A stretch of DNA of 64,000 nucleotides from Jannaschia marina (lineage in GTDB: Bacteria; Pseudomonadota; Alphaproteobacteria; Rhodobacterales; Rhodobacteraceae). The stretch spans positions 62,001-126,000 of the forward strand of contig NZ_JABVAX010000007.1 of the NCBI RefSeq assembly GCF_013404595.1. The letters run 5' to 3'. Below, piece by piece: positions 47,567 through 57,765 of the stretch. The position numbers were made by a program, and so were the translations under genes. Numbering within the stretch: position 1 is the first letter of the stretch; each line of letters starts with the position of its first letter. Under the pieces are notes generated by a model that saw nothing but the letters and a program-made list of their open reading frames with translations, searched no databases and had not been told where the DNA came from.

Positions 47567-48748
47567 ATGGACTTCGATACCGATATTCTCATCGCCGGCG
47601 GGGGCCCCGCGGGCCTCTCGGCCGCCTGTGTTCTGGGCAGCGCCGGCCATCGCGTCACCCTCGTCGACCCCGCGCCGCCGGCCAGCGGCGAGGAGGCCGC
47701 CGACGCGGACCTGCGGACGACGGCGCTTCTGCAACCGGCCCGCGATCTGCTCGAAGCCGCCGGAGCCTGGGACGGGATCGCAGCCCACGGAACCGAACTC
47801 TGGACGATGCGCATCGTCGATGCAGCCGCGGAACCGCCCGTCACGCGCGACTTCGAGGCGCGAGACATGGGCGATGCGCCCTTCGGCTGGAACGTCCCGA
47901 ACCCCGCCCTTCGCGAGGCCCTGCTCAGCCGGGCCGAGGCGCTCGAAACGGTCGATCTGCGCTTCGGCACCGCCGTCACCGGCCTTCTGCAACGCACGAG
48001 CGGCGCGCGGGTCACACTCTCGAACGGCACCCGCCTGCGCGCGCGGCTCGTCGTCGCCTGCGACGGGCGGCAGAGCGCGCTGCGCCGTCTCGCCGGTATC
48101 GGGGCGCGCCGGGTGGACTACGGTCAGACGGCCCTGGTCTTCGCCGTGGCACACGACGCTCCGCACGGGAACGTCTCCATCGAGGTGCATCGGACCGGCG
48201 GCCCCTTCACGCTGGTTCCCCTCGAGGACAGGGACGGTCGCCCCTGCTCCGCCGTGGTCTGGATGGATGACGCGCGCGCGCAGAAAGATCGCATGACGCT
48301 CGAAGACGCCGCCTTCGCGGCGGAGGTGAACGACCGCTCCGCCGGGGTCCTCGGACCGCTCACGCCCATCACGGACCGTGCCGCCTGGCCGATCACATCG
48401 CAGCTCGCCGACCGCCTGCACGGCCGCCGCCTCGTCCTCGCGGCCGAAGCCGCCCACGGAATGCCGCCGATCGGCGCACAGGGGCTCAACACCTCGCTGC
48501 GCGACATCGCGACGTTGCGCGATCTCTGCGCGCGCGGCGATATCGGCTCGGATGCGATGACGGCCGCCTATGCCCGCGCGCGGCGCGGCGATGTCACGCT
48601 GCGGATGACGGGTATCGACATCCTGAACCGCACCTCCATCGCCGCGATGCTGCCGGCGCGGGCCCTTCGGGCAAGGGGCGTTGCGGCACTGCACGATATC
48701 GCGCCGGTGCGCCGCGGATTGATGCGACTCGGGCTCGGTGTTTCGTGA
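47567..48748 (+). CDS. UbiH/UbiF-family FAD monooxygenase
   Basis: 393-residue flavoprotein hydroxylase. The dinucleotide fold ILIAGGGPAGLSAACVLG is at residues 9-25, the DG motif VACDGRQSALRR near 165 and the GD-type FAD ribityl motif LAAEAAHGMPPIGAQGLN near 295, where the usual GDAAH reads AEAAH. It likely hydroxylates the ubiquinone ring; which of UbiH/F/I/L cannot be decided from the sequence. Confidence 0.9.
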   Translation: MDFDTDILIAGGGPAGLSAACVLGSAGHRVTLVDPAPPASGEEAADADLRTTALLQPARDLLEAAGAWDGIAAHGTELWTMRIVDAAAEPPVTRDFEARDMGDAPFGWNVPNPALREALLSRAEALETVDLRFGTAVTGLLQRTSGARVTLSNGTRLRARLVVACDGRQSALRRLAGIGARRVDYGQTALVFAVAHDAPHGNVSIEVHRTGGPFTLVPLEDRDGRPCSAVVWMDDARAQKDRMTLEDAAFAAEVNDRSAGVLGPLTPITDRAAWPITSQLADRLHGRRLVLAAEAAHGMPPIGAQGLNTSLRDIATLRDLCARGDIGSDAMTAAYARARRGDVTLRMTGIDILNRTSIAAMLPARALRARGVAALHDIAPVRRGLMRLGLGVS

Positions 48749-48862
48749 CGGGAACCAATCGGATAGGCTAGTTTCGTCGAAATCGCCCGAAATCGCTCAA
48801 CCGCGACGTGACGCCAACCGTCCCGTGCCTATCATCTCACGCGGGCAATCAGGAGAATCGCC

Positions 48863-49960
48863 ATGAACGGTCAGATCGTCGTCACCGGTGCGAATATCCT
48901 GCGCGATCCGTCGGTTAACACCAATTCCTCCGGCGGCAACGACGGTCAGGGCACGATCCGGATCCAGAGCGGCCAGCAGGTCTTCGACAGCGACGACATC
49001 GTGGTTTTCGACGTTCAGAACGTGACGGCCGACGGCGAGGTCTCGGGGGCCTCCGGCTTCTTCGGCATCACCGTCTACGACAGTGCCGCCGATTTCGCCT
49101 CGGGCACGACGAAATTCACCTACGGGCCGCAAAACCCGGGCCAGACGGCCAATGTGCAGTCGGACCTGAGCGGGCTCGGCGACGGCTACGTCCGGTTCAA
49201 CGCCAACGTCCTCGTCAGCAGCGACCCCGGCGCGCCGACCTTCAATCAGCTCATCGTCGCCGGCGGGCGCGACCTCGTCTCGGAGATCGCAAGCGGCCCG
49301 GTGCTCTTCGACCGCAATCAGGATTTCGACTTCGACGGCGACGGCATGATCGACGTCGGCACGATCGAGGAGGGCAACAACCTCTATGCCCTCGGGACGG
49401 GCGTAATGATCTGCTTCGCCGAGGGCGCCCCGATCCTGACACCGGACGGATACAAGCCGGTCGAGGCGCTCGAGGTCGGGGACCGGGTCGTCACCCGCGA
49501 CCACGGCGCACAGCGCATCCTCTGGATCGGGGCGCGCGAGGTCGCAGGCACCGGAGACCTCACTCCGATCCGCTTCGCACCCGGCGCGATCGGCAACACC
49601 TGGGCCTTCCGCGTCTCGCCCAACCACCGGATCCTCGTCTCCGGACCGTCGGCGGAGCTCATGGCGGGCCTGCCGGAAGTGCTCGCCCCCGCGAAGCATC
49701 TCGTCAACGACACGACCATCCGTCCCGCGCCCTGCGCGGCGGTGACCTATCACCACTTCCTGTGCGAGAGCCACGAGATCGTGGACGTGGCCGGTTGCCT
49801 CGCCGAAACGCTGCACCCCGGGGCCGAAGCGCTCGACATGATGGGCGAGGCCGCGCGAGCCGAAGTGCTCGCCCTCTTCCCCGAACTCGAGACGGCCGAG
49901 GCCCGCCCCCTCGCCCGCCCGGCGCTGCGCGCGGGACAAGCCGCCGTGCTGAAGCTCTAG
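48863..49960 (+). CDS. Hint-domain protein, probably exported
   Basis: 365 residues with no signal peptide. Residues 1-180 are acidic, Gly/Asn/Ser-rich and beta-prone, with a calcium-loop-like FDFDGDGMIDV at 156-166. A Hint_2-type domain starts at Cys184 (MICFAEGAPILTPDGY) and keeps NHRI and the HHF/ESHEIV block. Such proteins are abundant in Rhodobacteraceae and often leave the cell through type I secretion. No extein follows the Hint domain, so splicing is impossible; autoproteolysis at Cys184 is conceivable. Preceded by AGGAG. Confidence 0.85.
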   Translation: MNGQIVVTGANILRDPSVNTNSSGGNDGQGTIRIQSGQQVFDSDDIVVFDVQNVTADGEVSGASGFFGITVYDSAADFASGTTKFTYGPQNPGQTANVQSDLSGLGDGYVRFNANVLVSSDPGAPTFNQLIVAGGRDLVSEIASGPVLFDRNQDFDFDGDGMIDVGTIEEGNNLYALGTGVMICFAEGAPILTPDGYKPVEALEVGDRVVTRDHGAQRILWIGAREVAGTGDLTPIRFAPGAIGNTWAFRVSPNHRILVSGPSAELMAGLPEVLAPAKHLVNDTTIRPAPCAAVTYHHFLCESHEIVDVAGCLAETLHPGAEALDMMGEAARAEVLALFPELETAEARPLARPALRAGQAAVLKL

Positions 49961-49969
49961 ACTCCGCTT

Positions 49970-51100
49970 CTAGTCCGGAAACACCTGATCGACGACACGT
50001 TTCAGCCGGGCGACGGTGCCGTCGACATCCATGAGCTTGTCGAGCCCGAAGAGGCCGATGCGGAAGGTCGCGAAGTCGGCCGGCTCGTCGCATTGCAGCG
50101 GCACGCCCGCGGCGATCTGCATCCCGTGCGCCATGAAGGCCTTGCCGGTCTTCACCTCGTCCGACGGCGCGTAGCTGACGACGACGCCCGGCGCACCGAA
50201 CCCCTCGGCCGCGACCGACCGGACACCTTTCGCCGCGAACATCGCGCGTACCTTGTCGCCCAGCTCCCATTGCGCGCTCTTCAACCGGTCGAAGCCGTAG
50301 TCGCGGGTCTCCTCCAGCGTGTCGCGGAACGCACGGAGCGCATCGGTCGGCATGGTCGCGTGGTAGGCGTGGCCCCCGCCGAGGTAGGCCTCCATGATCT
50401 GCGTCCACTTCTTCAGGTCGATGGCAAAGCTGTCTGAACTCGTCGCCATGACGCGGGCGTGGGCCGCCTCCGACATCATCACGAGCCCGGCGCAGGGCGA
50501 GGCGCTCCACCCCTTCTGCGGGGCCGAGAGCAGCACGTCGACGCCCGTGGCCTTCATGTCGACCCAGACGCAGCCCGAGGCGATGCAGTCGAGCACCATA
50601 AGCGCGCCGACCTCGTGTGCGGCCTCGGCGAGCGCGGCGATATAGGCGTCGGGCAGGATGACACCGGCGCTCGTCTCGACGTGAGGTGCGAAGACGACGT
50701 CCGGTTTCGTCTCGCGGATGCGGGCGACGACCTCTTCCACGGGCGCGGGCGCGAAGGGGGAGCGGCTGTCGTTGCCGGCCTGCCGCGCCTTCAGCACCTC
50801 GACCCCTTCGGAAAACGCCCCGGTCTCGATGATCTGCGACCAGCGATAGCTGAACCAGCCGTTGCGGACGACGAGTGCCTTCGCGCCCTGCCCGAACTGC
50901 CGCGCGACGGCCTCCATCCCGAAGGTACCGCCGCCCGGGACGATCGTGACGTGATCGGCGTTGTAGACCTCCGCGAGTCCGGCGTGCAGGTCGCGCATGA
51001 CCCCCTGAAACCCCTGCGACATGGAGTTGAGGGAGCGGTCGGTGAAGACGACCGAGAATTCTTCGAGCCCCTGCGGGTCGACGGTACCGAGTAGTGCCAT
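49970..51100 (-). CDS. Class V aminotransferase (PLP), alanine--glyoxylate-like
   Basis: 376 residues. The PLP lysine lies in LLSAPQKGWSASPCAG and the cofactor Asp in MVLDCIASGCVWVDM; the start PGGGTFGMEAVARQ gives the phosphate site. It belongs to the alanine/serine-glyoxylate or 2-aminoethylphosphonate type; substrates cannot be set from sequence. Convergent with the Hint gene and divergent from the HAD gene with 113 bp between. Confidence 0.88.
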   Translation of the reverse strand: MALLGTVDPQGLEEFSVVFTDRSLNSMSQGFQGVMRDLHAGLAEVYNADHVTIVPGGGTFGMEAVARQFGQGAKALVVRNGWFSYRWSQIIETGAFSEGVEVLKARQAGNDSRSPFAPAPVEEVVARIRETKPDVVFAPHVETSAGVILPDAYIAALAEAAHEVGALMVLDCIASGCVWVDMKATGVDVLLSAPQKGWSASPCAGLVMMSEAAHARVMATSSDSFAIDLKKWTQIMEAYLGGGHAYHATMPTDALRAFRDTLEETRDYGFDRLKSAQWELGDKVRAMFAAKGVRSVAAEGFGAPGVVVSYAPSDEVKTGKAFMAHGMQIAAGVPLQCDEPADFATFRIGLFGLDKLMDVDGTVARLKRVVDQVFPD

Positions 51101-51213
51101 GGTCGTATCCTCCTGTCTCGCGCGACTGTTTCATGGCTGGCAGGGCGCCGCAAACACATGGCGCGACGTTCGGCAGCGGTTCTTCGACGCGGCTCCCTGC
51201 GCTATGCTCGGGC

Positions 51214-51834
51214 ATGATCACCGCGAACGTTCCCCTGCGCGCCGTCCTCTGGGATTTCGACGGCGTCCTGAACGACAATGCGCCGCAGGGGCGGTTTCTC
51301 TGGACGGACGACTTCGAGGGCACCTTCGGGCAGCCCCTCGACGGCTTCGTCGACGCGGTCTTCTGCAACCTCGAATCCGTTCTGACCGGACGGGAAGACC
51401 TGCTCGACCGGATCGGCCGCTGGATCGAGACAAGTGGGGCGGAGACGACGCCGGAGACGGTCGCAACCCACTGGCTCGAAAAGGACTTTCACCCCAACAC
51501 AGCGGTTCTGGACGCCGTGGCCCGCCTTGCCCGGCAGGGCTATCGCCAAGCGATCCTGACGAACGCGGACCTGCGGCGGGCCGCGTGGGTCGAGGGGATC
51601 GCAGAGCGCATCGACGGGATCGAGGCGGTCTATGCCTCCGCCCGGCTGGGCCATGCGAAACCCGACGCGACGGCCTTCCGAAAGGTGCTCGACGACATGG
51701 GGCTCTCGGCGGGCGAAGTGCTCTTCGTCGACGACGATTCCACCAACGTGAACGCCGCCGCAGCGCTCGGCTTCCGCACCTTCCGCTACAGCCGCCTTGC
51801 CCACGACGCGCTGGAGTGGAGCCTGCCGCGCTAG
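51214..51834 (+). CDS. HAD-superfamily hydrolase (IA type)
   Basis: 206 residues: motif I LWDFDGVLND, motif II ILTNADL, lysine in GHAKPDATAF, motif III LFVDDDSTNVNAA. A helical cap sits between motifs I and II, so the substrate is a small phosphate ester. The ATG at 51214 is favoured over an upstream extension that would cross the divergent promoter. Its stop shares CTAG with the convergent Lrp gene. Confidence 0.88.
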   Translation: MITANVPLRAVLWDFDGVLNDNAPQGRFLWTDDFEGTFGQPLDGFVDAVFCNLESVLTGREDLLDRIGRWIETSGAETTPETVATHWLEKDFHPNTAVLDAVARLARQGYRQAILTNADLRRAAWVEGIAERIDGIEAVYASARLGHAKPDATAFRKVLDDMGLSAGEVLFVDDDSTNVNAAAALGFRTFRYSRLAHDALEWSLPR

Positions 51835-52280
51835 AGCGGACCCGGGAGTTTTTCTTCCGATAACAAGACGTTGGCCTCCATTTCCCCGACACCGGGGAGC
51901 GCCATGATCCGCCGGCGCAGCACGCGTTCGAAATCCGGGAGGTCGCGGGCGGTGATGCGCAGGCGGTAGTCGTAGCGGCCGAGGACGTGCTCGACGCGGC
52001 GCACCTCGGGGATTGCGGAGACGGCGCGCTCGAAGTCCTCGAGGCTGACGCGGCCCTTGGTGGCGAGCTTGATGCCGAGGAAGACGGTGACGCCAAACCC
52101 CAGTTTTTCAAGGTCGAGATGCAACTCGCGCCCTCTGACGATGCCCGCGTCGCGGAGACGGCGCAGGCGCCGCCAGGCCGCGGGCTGGGACAGGCCGACG
52201 GCACGTCCGACGGCCCCGGCGGAAAGGGTGGCGTTGGCCTGCACGACGCGCAGGATGGCCCTGTCCGTGTCGTCGATCAT
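51831..52280 (-). CDS. Lrp/AsnC-family regulator
   Basis: 149 residues with an N-terminal helix-turn-helix (SAGAVGRAVGLSQPAAWRRL) and a C-terminal RAM ligand domain (VEHVLGRYDYRLRITARD). Probably feels an amino acid and forms octamers on DNA. A second, different Lrp gene lies 57 bp upstream on the same strand, next to ilvC. Confidence 0.93.
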   Translation of the reverse strand: MIDDTDRAILRVVQANATLSAGAVGRAVGLSQPAAWRRLRRLRDAGIVRGRELHLDLEKLGFGVTVFLGIKLATKGRVSLEDFERAVSAIPEVRRVEHVLGRYDYRLRITARDLPDFERVLRRRIMALPGVGEMEANVLLSEEKLPGPL

Positions 52281-52337
52281 CGCGAATTGAACGTTTTGTA
52301 CATATCCGGAACACCCCTTTGCGCGTTTTGTACAAAC

Positions 52338-52793
52338 TCAGATCGGCAGCGTCTGGTCGGTCTTCACCGTCGCGACGTGCATCAGCGCCTCGATCTCGGC
52401 GATGTGCGGCAGCGTCAGGATGCGGTCGCGGTAGAGATGCTGCCAGTGGCTCATGTCGCGGGCGATGACGTTGAGGCGGAGGTCGACGCGGCCGAGGAAC
52501 GTCTGCAGCTCGGTGACCTCGGGCACCTTGCGGGCTTCCGCCATGAAGCGGTCGAAGGCGCCGCGCGCGGTCTTGTCGAGCTGGATGCGCAGGGAGACCT
52601 CGACGCCGTAGCCGAGGACGGTCCAGTCGATGACGGCCCCGACCCCGCGCAGGATGCCGGCCTCGCGAAGCTTGTCGATGCGACGCGACACGCGGGCGGC
52701 CGGCAGGTCGAGCGCGGCGGCGAGTTCGGGCGGCCCCATTTCGGGGTCGCTCTGCCAGAGGCGGAGGATGCGGCGGTCGAGGTCATCGAGCAT
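52338..52793 (-). CDS. Lrp/AsnC-family regulator, divergent from ilvC
   Basis: 151 residues: helix-turn-helix at PPELAAALDLPAARVSRRID and RAM domain with LQTFLGRVDLRLNVIARD. It shares only the fold with the neighbour at 51831, so they are not a recent duplication. It is divergent from ilvC with 135 bp between and is the obvious candidate to control it in response to branched-chain amino acids. Confidence 0.93.
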   Translation of the reverse strand: MLDDLDRRILRLWQSDPEMGPPELAAALDLPAARVSRRIDKLREAGILRGVGAVIDWTVLGYGVEVSLRIQLDKTARGAFDRFMAEARKVPEVTELQTFLGRVDLRLNVIARDMSHWQHLYRDRILTLPHIAEIEALMHVATVKTDQTLPI

Positions 52794-52859
52794 GGATTCG
52801 TCACTGAATAGTATGTGAAAGAATGATTATTCGCCGAATATCCGAAAATCCATCGCTGA

Positions 52860-53951
<1,092 letters not shown>

Positions 53952-53971
53952 GCCGCGACTTGACGGAATGG

Positions 53972-54003
53972 AAAAGGGCCCGCGCTTCGCGCGGGCCCTT
54001 TTT
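53972..54003 (+). terminator. Terminator after ilvC
   Basis: AAAAGGGCCCGCG and CGCGGGCCCTTTT form a 13-bp stem with a short TTCG-type loop, ending in TTTTT. The clearest intrinsic terminator in the window. Confidence 0.92.
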
Positions 54004-54023
54004 CGTCTGCGATCTCCGGCCGG

Positions 54024-54233
54024 TCAGCTTTGGGAGGCGACGCGGTGGGGATCCGTCACGTCGCGATCCGGCGTGAAGCGCGGATCCGGTTCCTTCCGGG
54101 CCAGCGGCGACGGCTGCGCCGGGCGATCTTTCTCCATCATCCGTTCCGTCCGCGTCTTGCTCCAGACGGCGAAGGCGATGGCGGCAAGCAGGGTGACCAG
54201 GAACAGGCCACCGATCAGGGTTTCAATGCCCAT
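54024..54233 (-). CDS. Small membrane protein, 69 residues
   Basis: One hydrophobic helix (residues 5-24, LIGGLFLVTLLAAIAFAVW), then a charged Pro/Arg-rich tail, so a single-pass protein with a cytoplasmic C-terminus. A strong ribosome-binding site, AAAGGAG eight bases before the ATG, supports that it is real. I recognise no family. Confidence 0.65.
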   Translation of the reverse strand: MGIETLIGGLFLVTLLAAIAFAVWSKTRTERMMEKDRPAQPSPLARKEPDPRFTPDRDVTDPHRVASQS

Positions 54234-54320
54234 GGGGTGTCTCCTTTCGTTTCGGGTCTTCGCTGCGTCAACGCCGCGGGGTGCGATGATGTTCCCTGCA
54301 AAGGCCGCGCCGCACCGCCG

Positions 54321-54452
54321 TCAATCGCGGGAGAGGATCGCCTTGTCGGCATAGAGCGTCCGGACCTTGCGGTTGGCCCGGTGAAGCGCGGCGATCACGA
54401 CGGCGAGGAAGATGCCCAGCAGGCAGACGACGATCCAGTCGGAATAATGCAT
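54321..54452 (-). CDS. Small membrane protein, 43 residues
   Basis: MHYSDWIVVCLLGIFLAV starts a single transmembrane helix (6-22), followed by a basic stretch HRANRKVRTL. GGAG lies seven bases before the ATG at 54452. It is 87 bp upstream of the 69-residue gene on the same strand. No family recognised. The 284 bp between it and the EamA gene hold no convincing gene and must carry both divergent promoters. Confidence 0.5.
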   Translation of the reverse strand: MHYSDWIVVCLLGIFLAVVIAALHRANRKVRTLYADKAILSRD

Positions 54453-54736
54453 GGGGTGGCTCCGCGCAGATGGTGGTGTGAGGGCAGATAGGCGCGCGCA
54501 GCCGTCTGCCAAGCGGCGGGGACGGCATGGTGGCGCAAAGCCGCCTTCCATGGCGCTGCATAGTCCCGACAAGGAAGACGGTGCTTGCGGTCCCGCTCGC
54601 CGTCACGGACGGGCCCGCGCCGGCGAAACGCGCCGCCGCGGGCTGTGACGACCGCACCAGGCGTCGGCCGCGCCGACGATCATCCCGGCAGGCGAATGGG
54701 CTGTCGGTCGCGGGTCGGGCGCGCTAGACCGCCGCC

Positions 54737-55654
54737 ATGGCACAGACCACGGATACTCCCGTTTCACAGCCGACCCTCGGCAACTACGCATCGGTCATCG
54801 GGCTCGGCCTGATCTGGGGCGGCACGTTCATGGTCGTCGCGGTGGCCCTGCGCGGCTACGGCCCCGTGACGGTCGCGGCGGCGCGGACCGGGCTCGGTGC
54901 GCTGGCGCTCCTGTCGCTCGTGCTGGCGATGGGGCGGCCCCTGCCCCGGCTGTCCGGGCTTCTGGCCTTCTACGTCGTGGTGCTGGGGGTGCTGACGACG
55001 GCGGCCCCGTTCATGCTCCTGTCGTGGGGGCAGCAGCACGTGCCCTCGGCCTTCGCGGGCCTCTCGATGGCGGTGCTGCCCCTCTTCGTGCTGCCGCTGG
55101 CGCATTGGTTCGTCCCGGGCGACCGGCTGACCCTGCGCAAGGCCGGCGGCTTCGGGCTGGGGCTTCTCGGCGCGCTCGTCCTCCTCGGGCCCGGGATCAC
55201 GGCGGCGGGGGGCGGCGACCTCGCGGCGCTCGGGCGGCTCGCCTGCATCGCGGCGACGGTCTGCTATGCCGTCGGCTCGATCCTGACGCGGCGCTGCCCG
55301 CCCATCGACGGCATGTGGCTCTCGGCGCTCACGCTGGTCGTGGGGGCCGTCATCCTGATGCCCGCGATGCTCTGGGTCGAAGGCCTGCCCGGGGTCGCGG
55401 ACCCGCTCGTGATGGGGGCGATCGTGTTCCTCGGCCTCGTCCCCACGGCCTTCGCGGCGCTCCTGCGGGTGCAGGTGATCCGCTCGGCGGGGCCGAGTTT
55501 CATGACGCTCGTGAACTATCAGGTGCCGGTCTGGTCGATGCTCTTCGGCGCGCTCGTGCTGGGCGAGGACCTGCCCGGCCGCTTCTATCTTGCGCTCCTG
55601 CTGATCGCCACGGGCCTTGCCGTGTCGCAATCGGGCCGCCGCCGCGGCCATTGA
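54737..55654 (+). CDS. EamA/DMT-family transporter
   Basis: 305 residues with ten hydrophobic helices in two EamA repeats; the family ends PVWSMLFGALVLGEDL and LIWGGTFMVVAVALRG near the start are visible. Drug/metabolite-type exporter of unknown substrate in the inner membrane. It lies 31 bp before the potassium transporter gene. Confidence 0.9.
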   Translation: MAQTTDTPVSQPTLGNYASVIGLGLIWGGTFMVVAVALRGYGPVTVAAARTGLGALALLSLVLAMGRPLPRLSGLLAFYVVVLGVLTTAAPFMLLSWGQQHVPSAFAGLSMAVLPLFVLPLAHWFVPGDRLTLRKAGGFGLGLLGALVLLGPGITAAGGGDLAALGRLACIAATVCYAVGSILTRRCPPIDGMWLSALTLVVGAVILMPAMLWVEGLPGVADPLVMGAIVFLGLVPTAFAALLRVQVIRSAGPSFMTLVNYQVPVWSMLFGALVLGEDLPGRFYLALLLIATGLAVSQSGRRRGH

Positions 55655-55685
55655 CACCGTCGCCCGCCCGCCCGACACCGATCTG

Positions 55686-57134
55686 ATGCTGGACCTGCGC
55701 CCTGTCGGATATGTGATCGGCCTTCTCCTGATGGTTCTCGGGGTCGCCATGGCGCTGCCGCTCCTCGCTGATCTCGTCGCCGAGAACGGCCATTGGCCGG
55801 TGTTCCTCGAATCGGGGATGATCACGGGGCTCGTGGGCATGTGCCTGTCGCTCGCCTGTTCGAACGCGGTGCGCGACCGGCTGTCGCTGCAGCAGACGTT
55901 CCTCGTGACCTCGGGCGTCTGGGTCGCGCTGCCGGTGTTCGCGGCACTGCCGATGGTCCTCGGGGCGACGGGGCTCAGCTACACGGACGCCTTCTTCGAG
56001 GCGATGTCGGGGATGACGACGACGGGCTCCACGGTGATCTCGGGGCTCGACGATCTGCCGGCGGGGATCCTGCTGTGGCGGGGGCTGCTGCAGTGGTTCG
56101 GGGGAATCGGGGTCATCGTCATGGCGATGGTCTTCCTGCCGGAGCTGCGCGTGGGCGGGATGCAGATCTTCAAGTCGGAGGCCTTCGACACGATGGGCAA
56201 GGTGCTGCCGCGCGCCGCGGAGATCTCGGCCCAGATCTCGACGATCTACGTCGGCATCACCGTAGCCTGCGCGCTGGCCTACGGCGTCGCCGGGATGGGC
56301 ACCTTCGATGCGATGGTCCACGCGATGACGACCGTTTCGACCGGAGGCTTCGCCAACTACGACGCGAGCTTCGGGGCCTTCCAGGGCGTGCACGAATACA
56401 TCGCGACGGTCTTCATGCTCTCGGCCGCCCTGCCCTTCGTGCTCTACGTGCAACTGGCCAACGGCGAGGGTCGGCCGCTTCTGCGCAACAGCCAGGTGCG
56501 CGCCTTCTTCGGGACGGTCGCCACCCTCGTCGCGGTGGTCACGGTGACGCTCGTGGTCGTGGACGACTTCGGCCCGGAGCGGGCCCTGCGCGAGGCGCTT
56601 TTCAACATCGCCTCGATCCTGACGGGCACGGGCTATGCCAGCGTCGACTACATGGCCTGGGGCGGTTTCATCATCACGATCTTCTTCTTCTGCGGTCTCA
56701 TCGGGGGCTGCGCCGGCTCGACCTCCTGCTCGGTCAAGATCTTCCGCTACCAGATCCTCTTCGCGGCGCTGAAGGCGCAGTTGCGCCAGATCCATTCGCC
56801 CCACGGCATCTTCCGCCCACGTTACGACGGGCGCACGGTCAGCGAGGACGTGCTGTCCTCGGTCATGGCGTTCTTCGTCCTCTTCGTGGTGACGCTCGGC
56901 GTCTTCGCGGTGGCGCTCGCGCTCACGGGGCTCGACTTCGTCACCAGCGTCTCGGGGGCCGCGACGGCGGTGGCGAACATCGGGCCGGGCCTCGGGCCGA
57001 TCATCGGGCCCGCGGGCAACTTCGCCCCGCTCAACGATACCGCGAAGTGGTTGCTTGCGGCGGCGATGCTGATCGGGCGGCTGGAGCTCGTGGTCGTCTA
57101 CGTCCTCTTCACGCGGCGCTTCTGGCTCGCCTGA
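55686..57134 (+). CDS. trkH: Potassium uptake protein TrkH
   Basis: 482 residues, about ten hydrophobic helices and the four re-entrant P-loops of the Trk/Ktr channel, clear at AMSGMTTTGSTVI, AMTTVSTGGFANYD and SILTGTGYASVDY and in ANIGPGLGPIIGPAGNF; each filter has the key glycine. It works with a TrkA gating subunit, not in the window. Convergent with the NUDIX gene, 6 bp apart. Confidence 0.96.
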   Translation: MLDLRPVGYVIGLLLMVLGVAMALPLLADLVAENGHWPVFLESGMITGLVGMCLSLACSNAVRDRLSLQQTFLVTSGVWVALPVFAALPMVLGATGLSYTDAFFEAMSGMTTTGSTVISGLDDLPAGILLWRGLLQWFGGIGVIVMAMVFLPELRVGGMQIFKSEAFDTMGKVLPRAAEISAQISTIYVGITVACALAYGVAGMGTFDAMVHAMTTVSTGGFANYDASFGAFQGVHEYIATVFMLSAALPFVLYVQLANGEGRPLLRNSQVRAFFGTVATLVAVVTVTLVVVDDFGPERALREALFNIASILTGTGYASVDYMAWGGFIITIFFFCGLIGGCAGSTSCSVKIFRYQILFAALKAQLRQIHSPHGIFRPRYDGRTVSEDVLSSVMAFFVLFVVTLGVFAVALALTGLDFVTSVSGAATAVANIGPGLGPIIGPAGNFAPLNDTAKWLLAAAMLIGRLELVVVYVLFTRRFWLA

Positions 57135-57140
57135 CGGGCC

Positions 57141-57632
57141 TCAGATCAGCTGGAACTCTCCCGTCGCGCGGAACCGGGCGTAGGCGGCGAAGATCGGGCG
57201 TTCCGGCGCGACCATGGTCTCGAGGTCGATGTCGTCCGGGGCCACGAAGCGCAGCTCGGTCGCCTCGCCGTCGACGGGCCGCAGGTCTCCGGGCACGAGA
57301 TGCGCATGGAACATCAGCGAGACCGACTGGACCCGATCGCCGTTCGGATAGGTATAGCGCTCGATCTCCGGGTCGGACGACAGGCCGAAGGGCGTCAGGT
57401 CGCGCAGCATGGCGTTGGCCTCCTCCCGCGCCTCGCGGTGGGCGGCGTCGCTGAGCGACTCGCCGAGCTCCATGCTGCCGCCGATCACGCCCCAGAGGCC
57501 GTTGTCGGCGCGGCGGATGAGGAGGAAGCGGCCCGCCCCGTCATCGACGAGGACGCGGATGCCGACGGAGATCAGCGGCACGGAGCCCATCGCCGCGCGC
57601 AGGCGGCCGAGATAGCTGTCGGCGAAGCTCAC
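57141..57632 (-). CDS. NUDIX hydrolase
   Basis: 163 residues. The Nudix box GGSMELGESLSDAAHREAREEA fits GX5EX7REUXEE (the following Gly is Asn here), so metal binding is kept. It cleaves an unknown nucleoside diphosphate derivative. The start is GTG at 57632; a hairpin array lies just upstream. Confidence 0.9.
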   Translation of the reverse strand: MSFADSYLGRLRAAMGSVPLISVGIRVLVDDGAGRFLLIRRADNGLWGVIGGSMELGESLSDAAHREAREEANAMLRDLTPFGLSSDPEIERYTYPNGDRVQSVSLMFHAHLVPGDLRPVDGEATELRFVAPDDIDLETMVAPERPIFAAYARFRATGEFQLI

Positions 57633-57651
57633 CGGCGATCCCGGAATGCAT

Positions 57652-57751
57652 GAAGAGCTTTCGGCGAAAGCTCTTCCCCAAGTCTTCGCGGAAGACTTGG
57701 GCAGCGGGAGTTTTCAGCGAAAACTCCGGGAGAAGCCTTCAACGAAGGCTT
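57652..57751 (-). repeat. Tandem hairpin array B, after the pseudo-protease gene
   Basis: Four perfect hairpins in a row: 57652-57676 (GAAGAGCTTTC-GGC-type tip), 57677-57701 (CCCAAGTCTTC-GCG-GAAGACTTGGG), 57707-57727 (GGAGTTTTC-AGC-GAAAACTCC) and 57733-57751 (AAGCCTTC-AAC-GAAGGCTT). The array starts 15 bp after the stop of the gene at 57766. The last two copies match array A near 6150 closely, 51 kb away. Confidence 0.85.
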
Positions 57752-57765
57752 TTCGCGGTGTGCGA

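Noticed and set aside
48863-49435. Intein splicing of the Hint protein
   Set aside because: There is no C-terminal extein or final His-Asn junction; the domain ends the protein.
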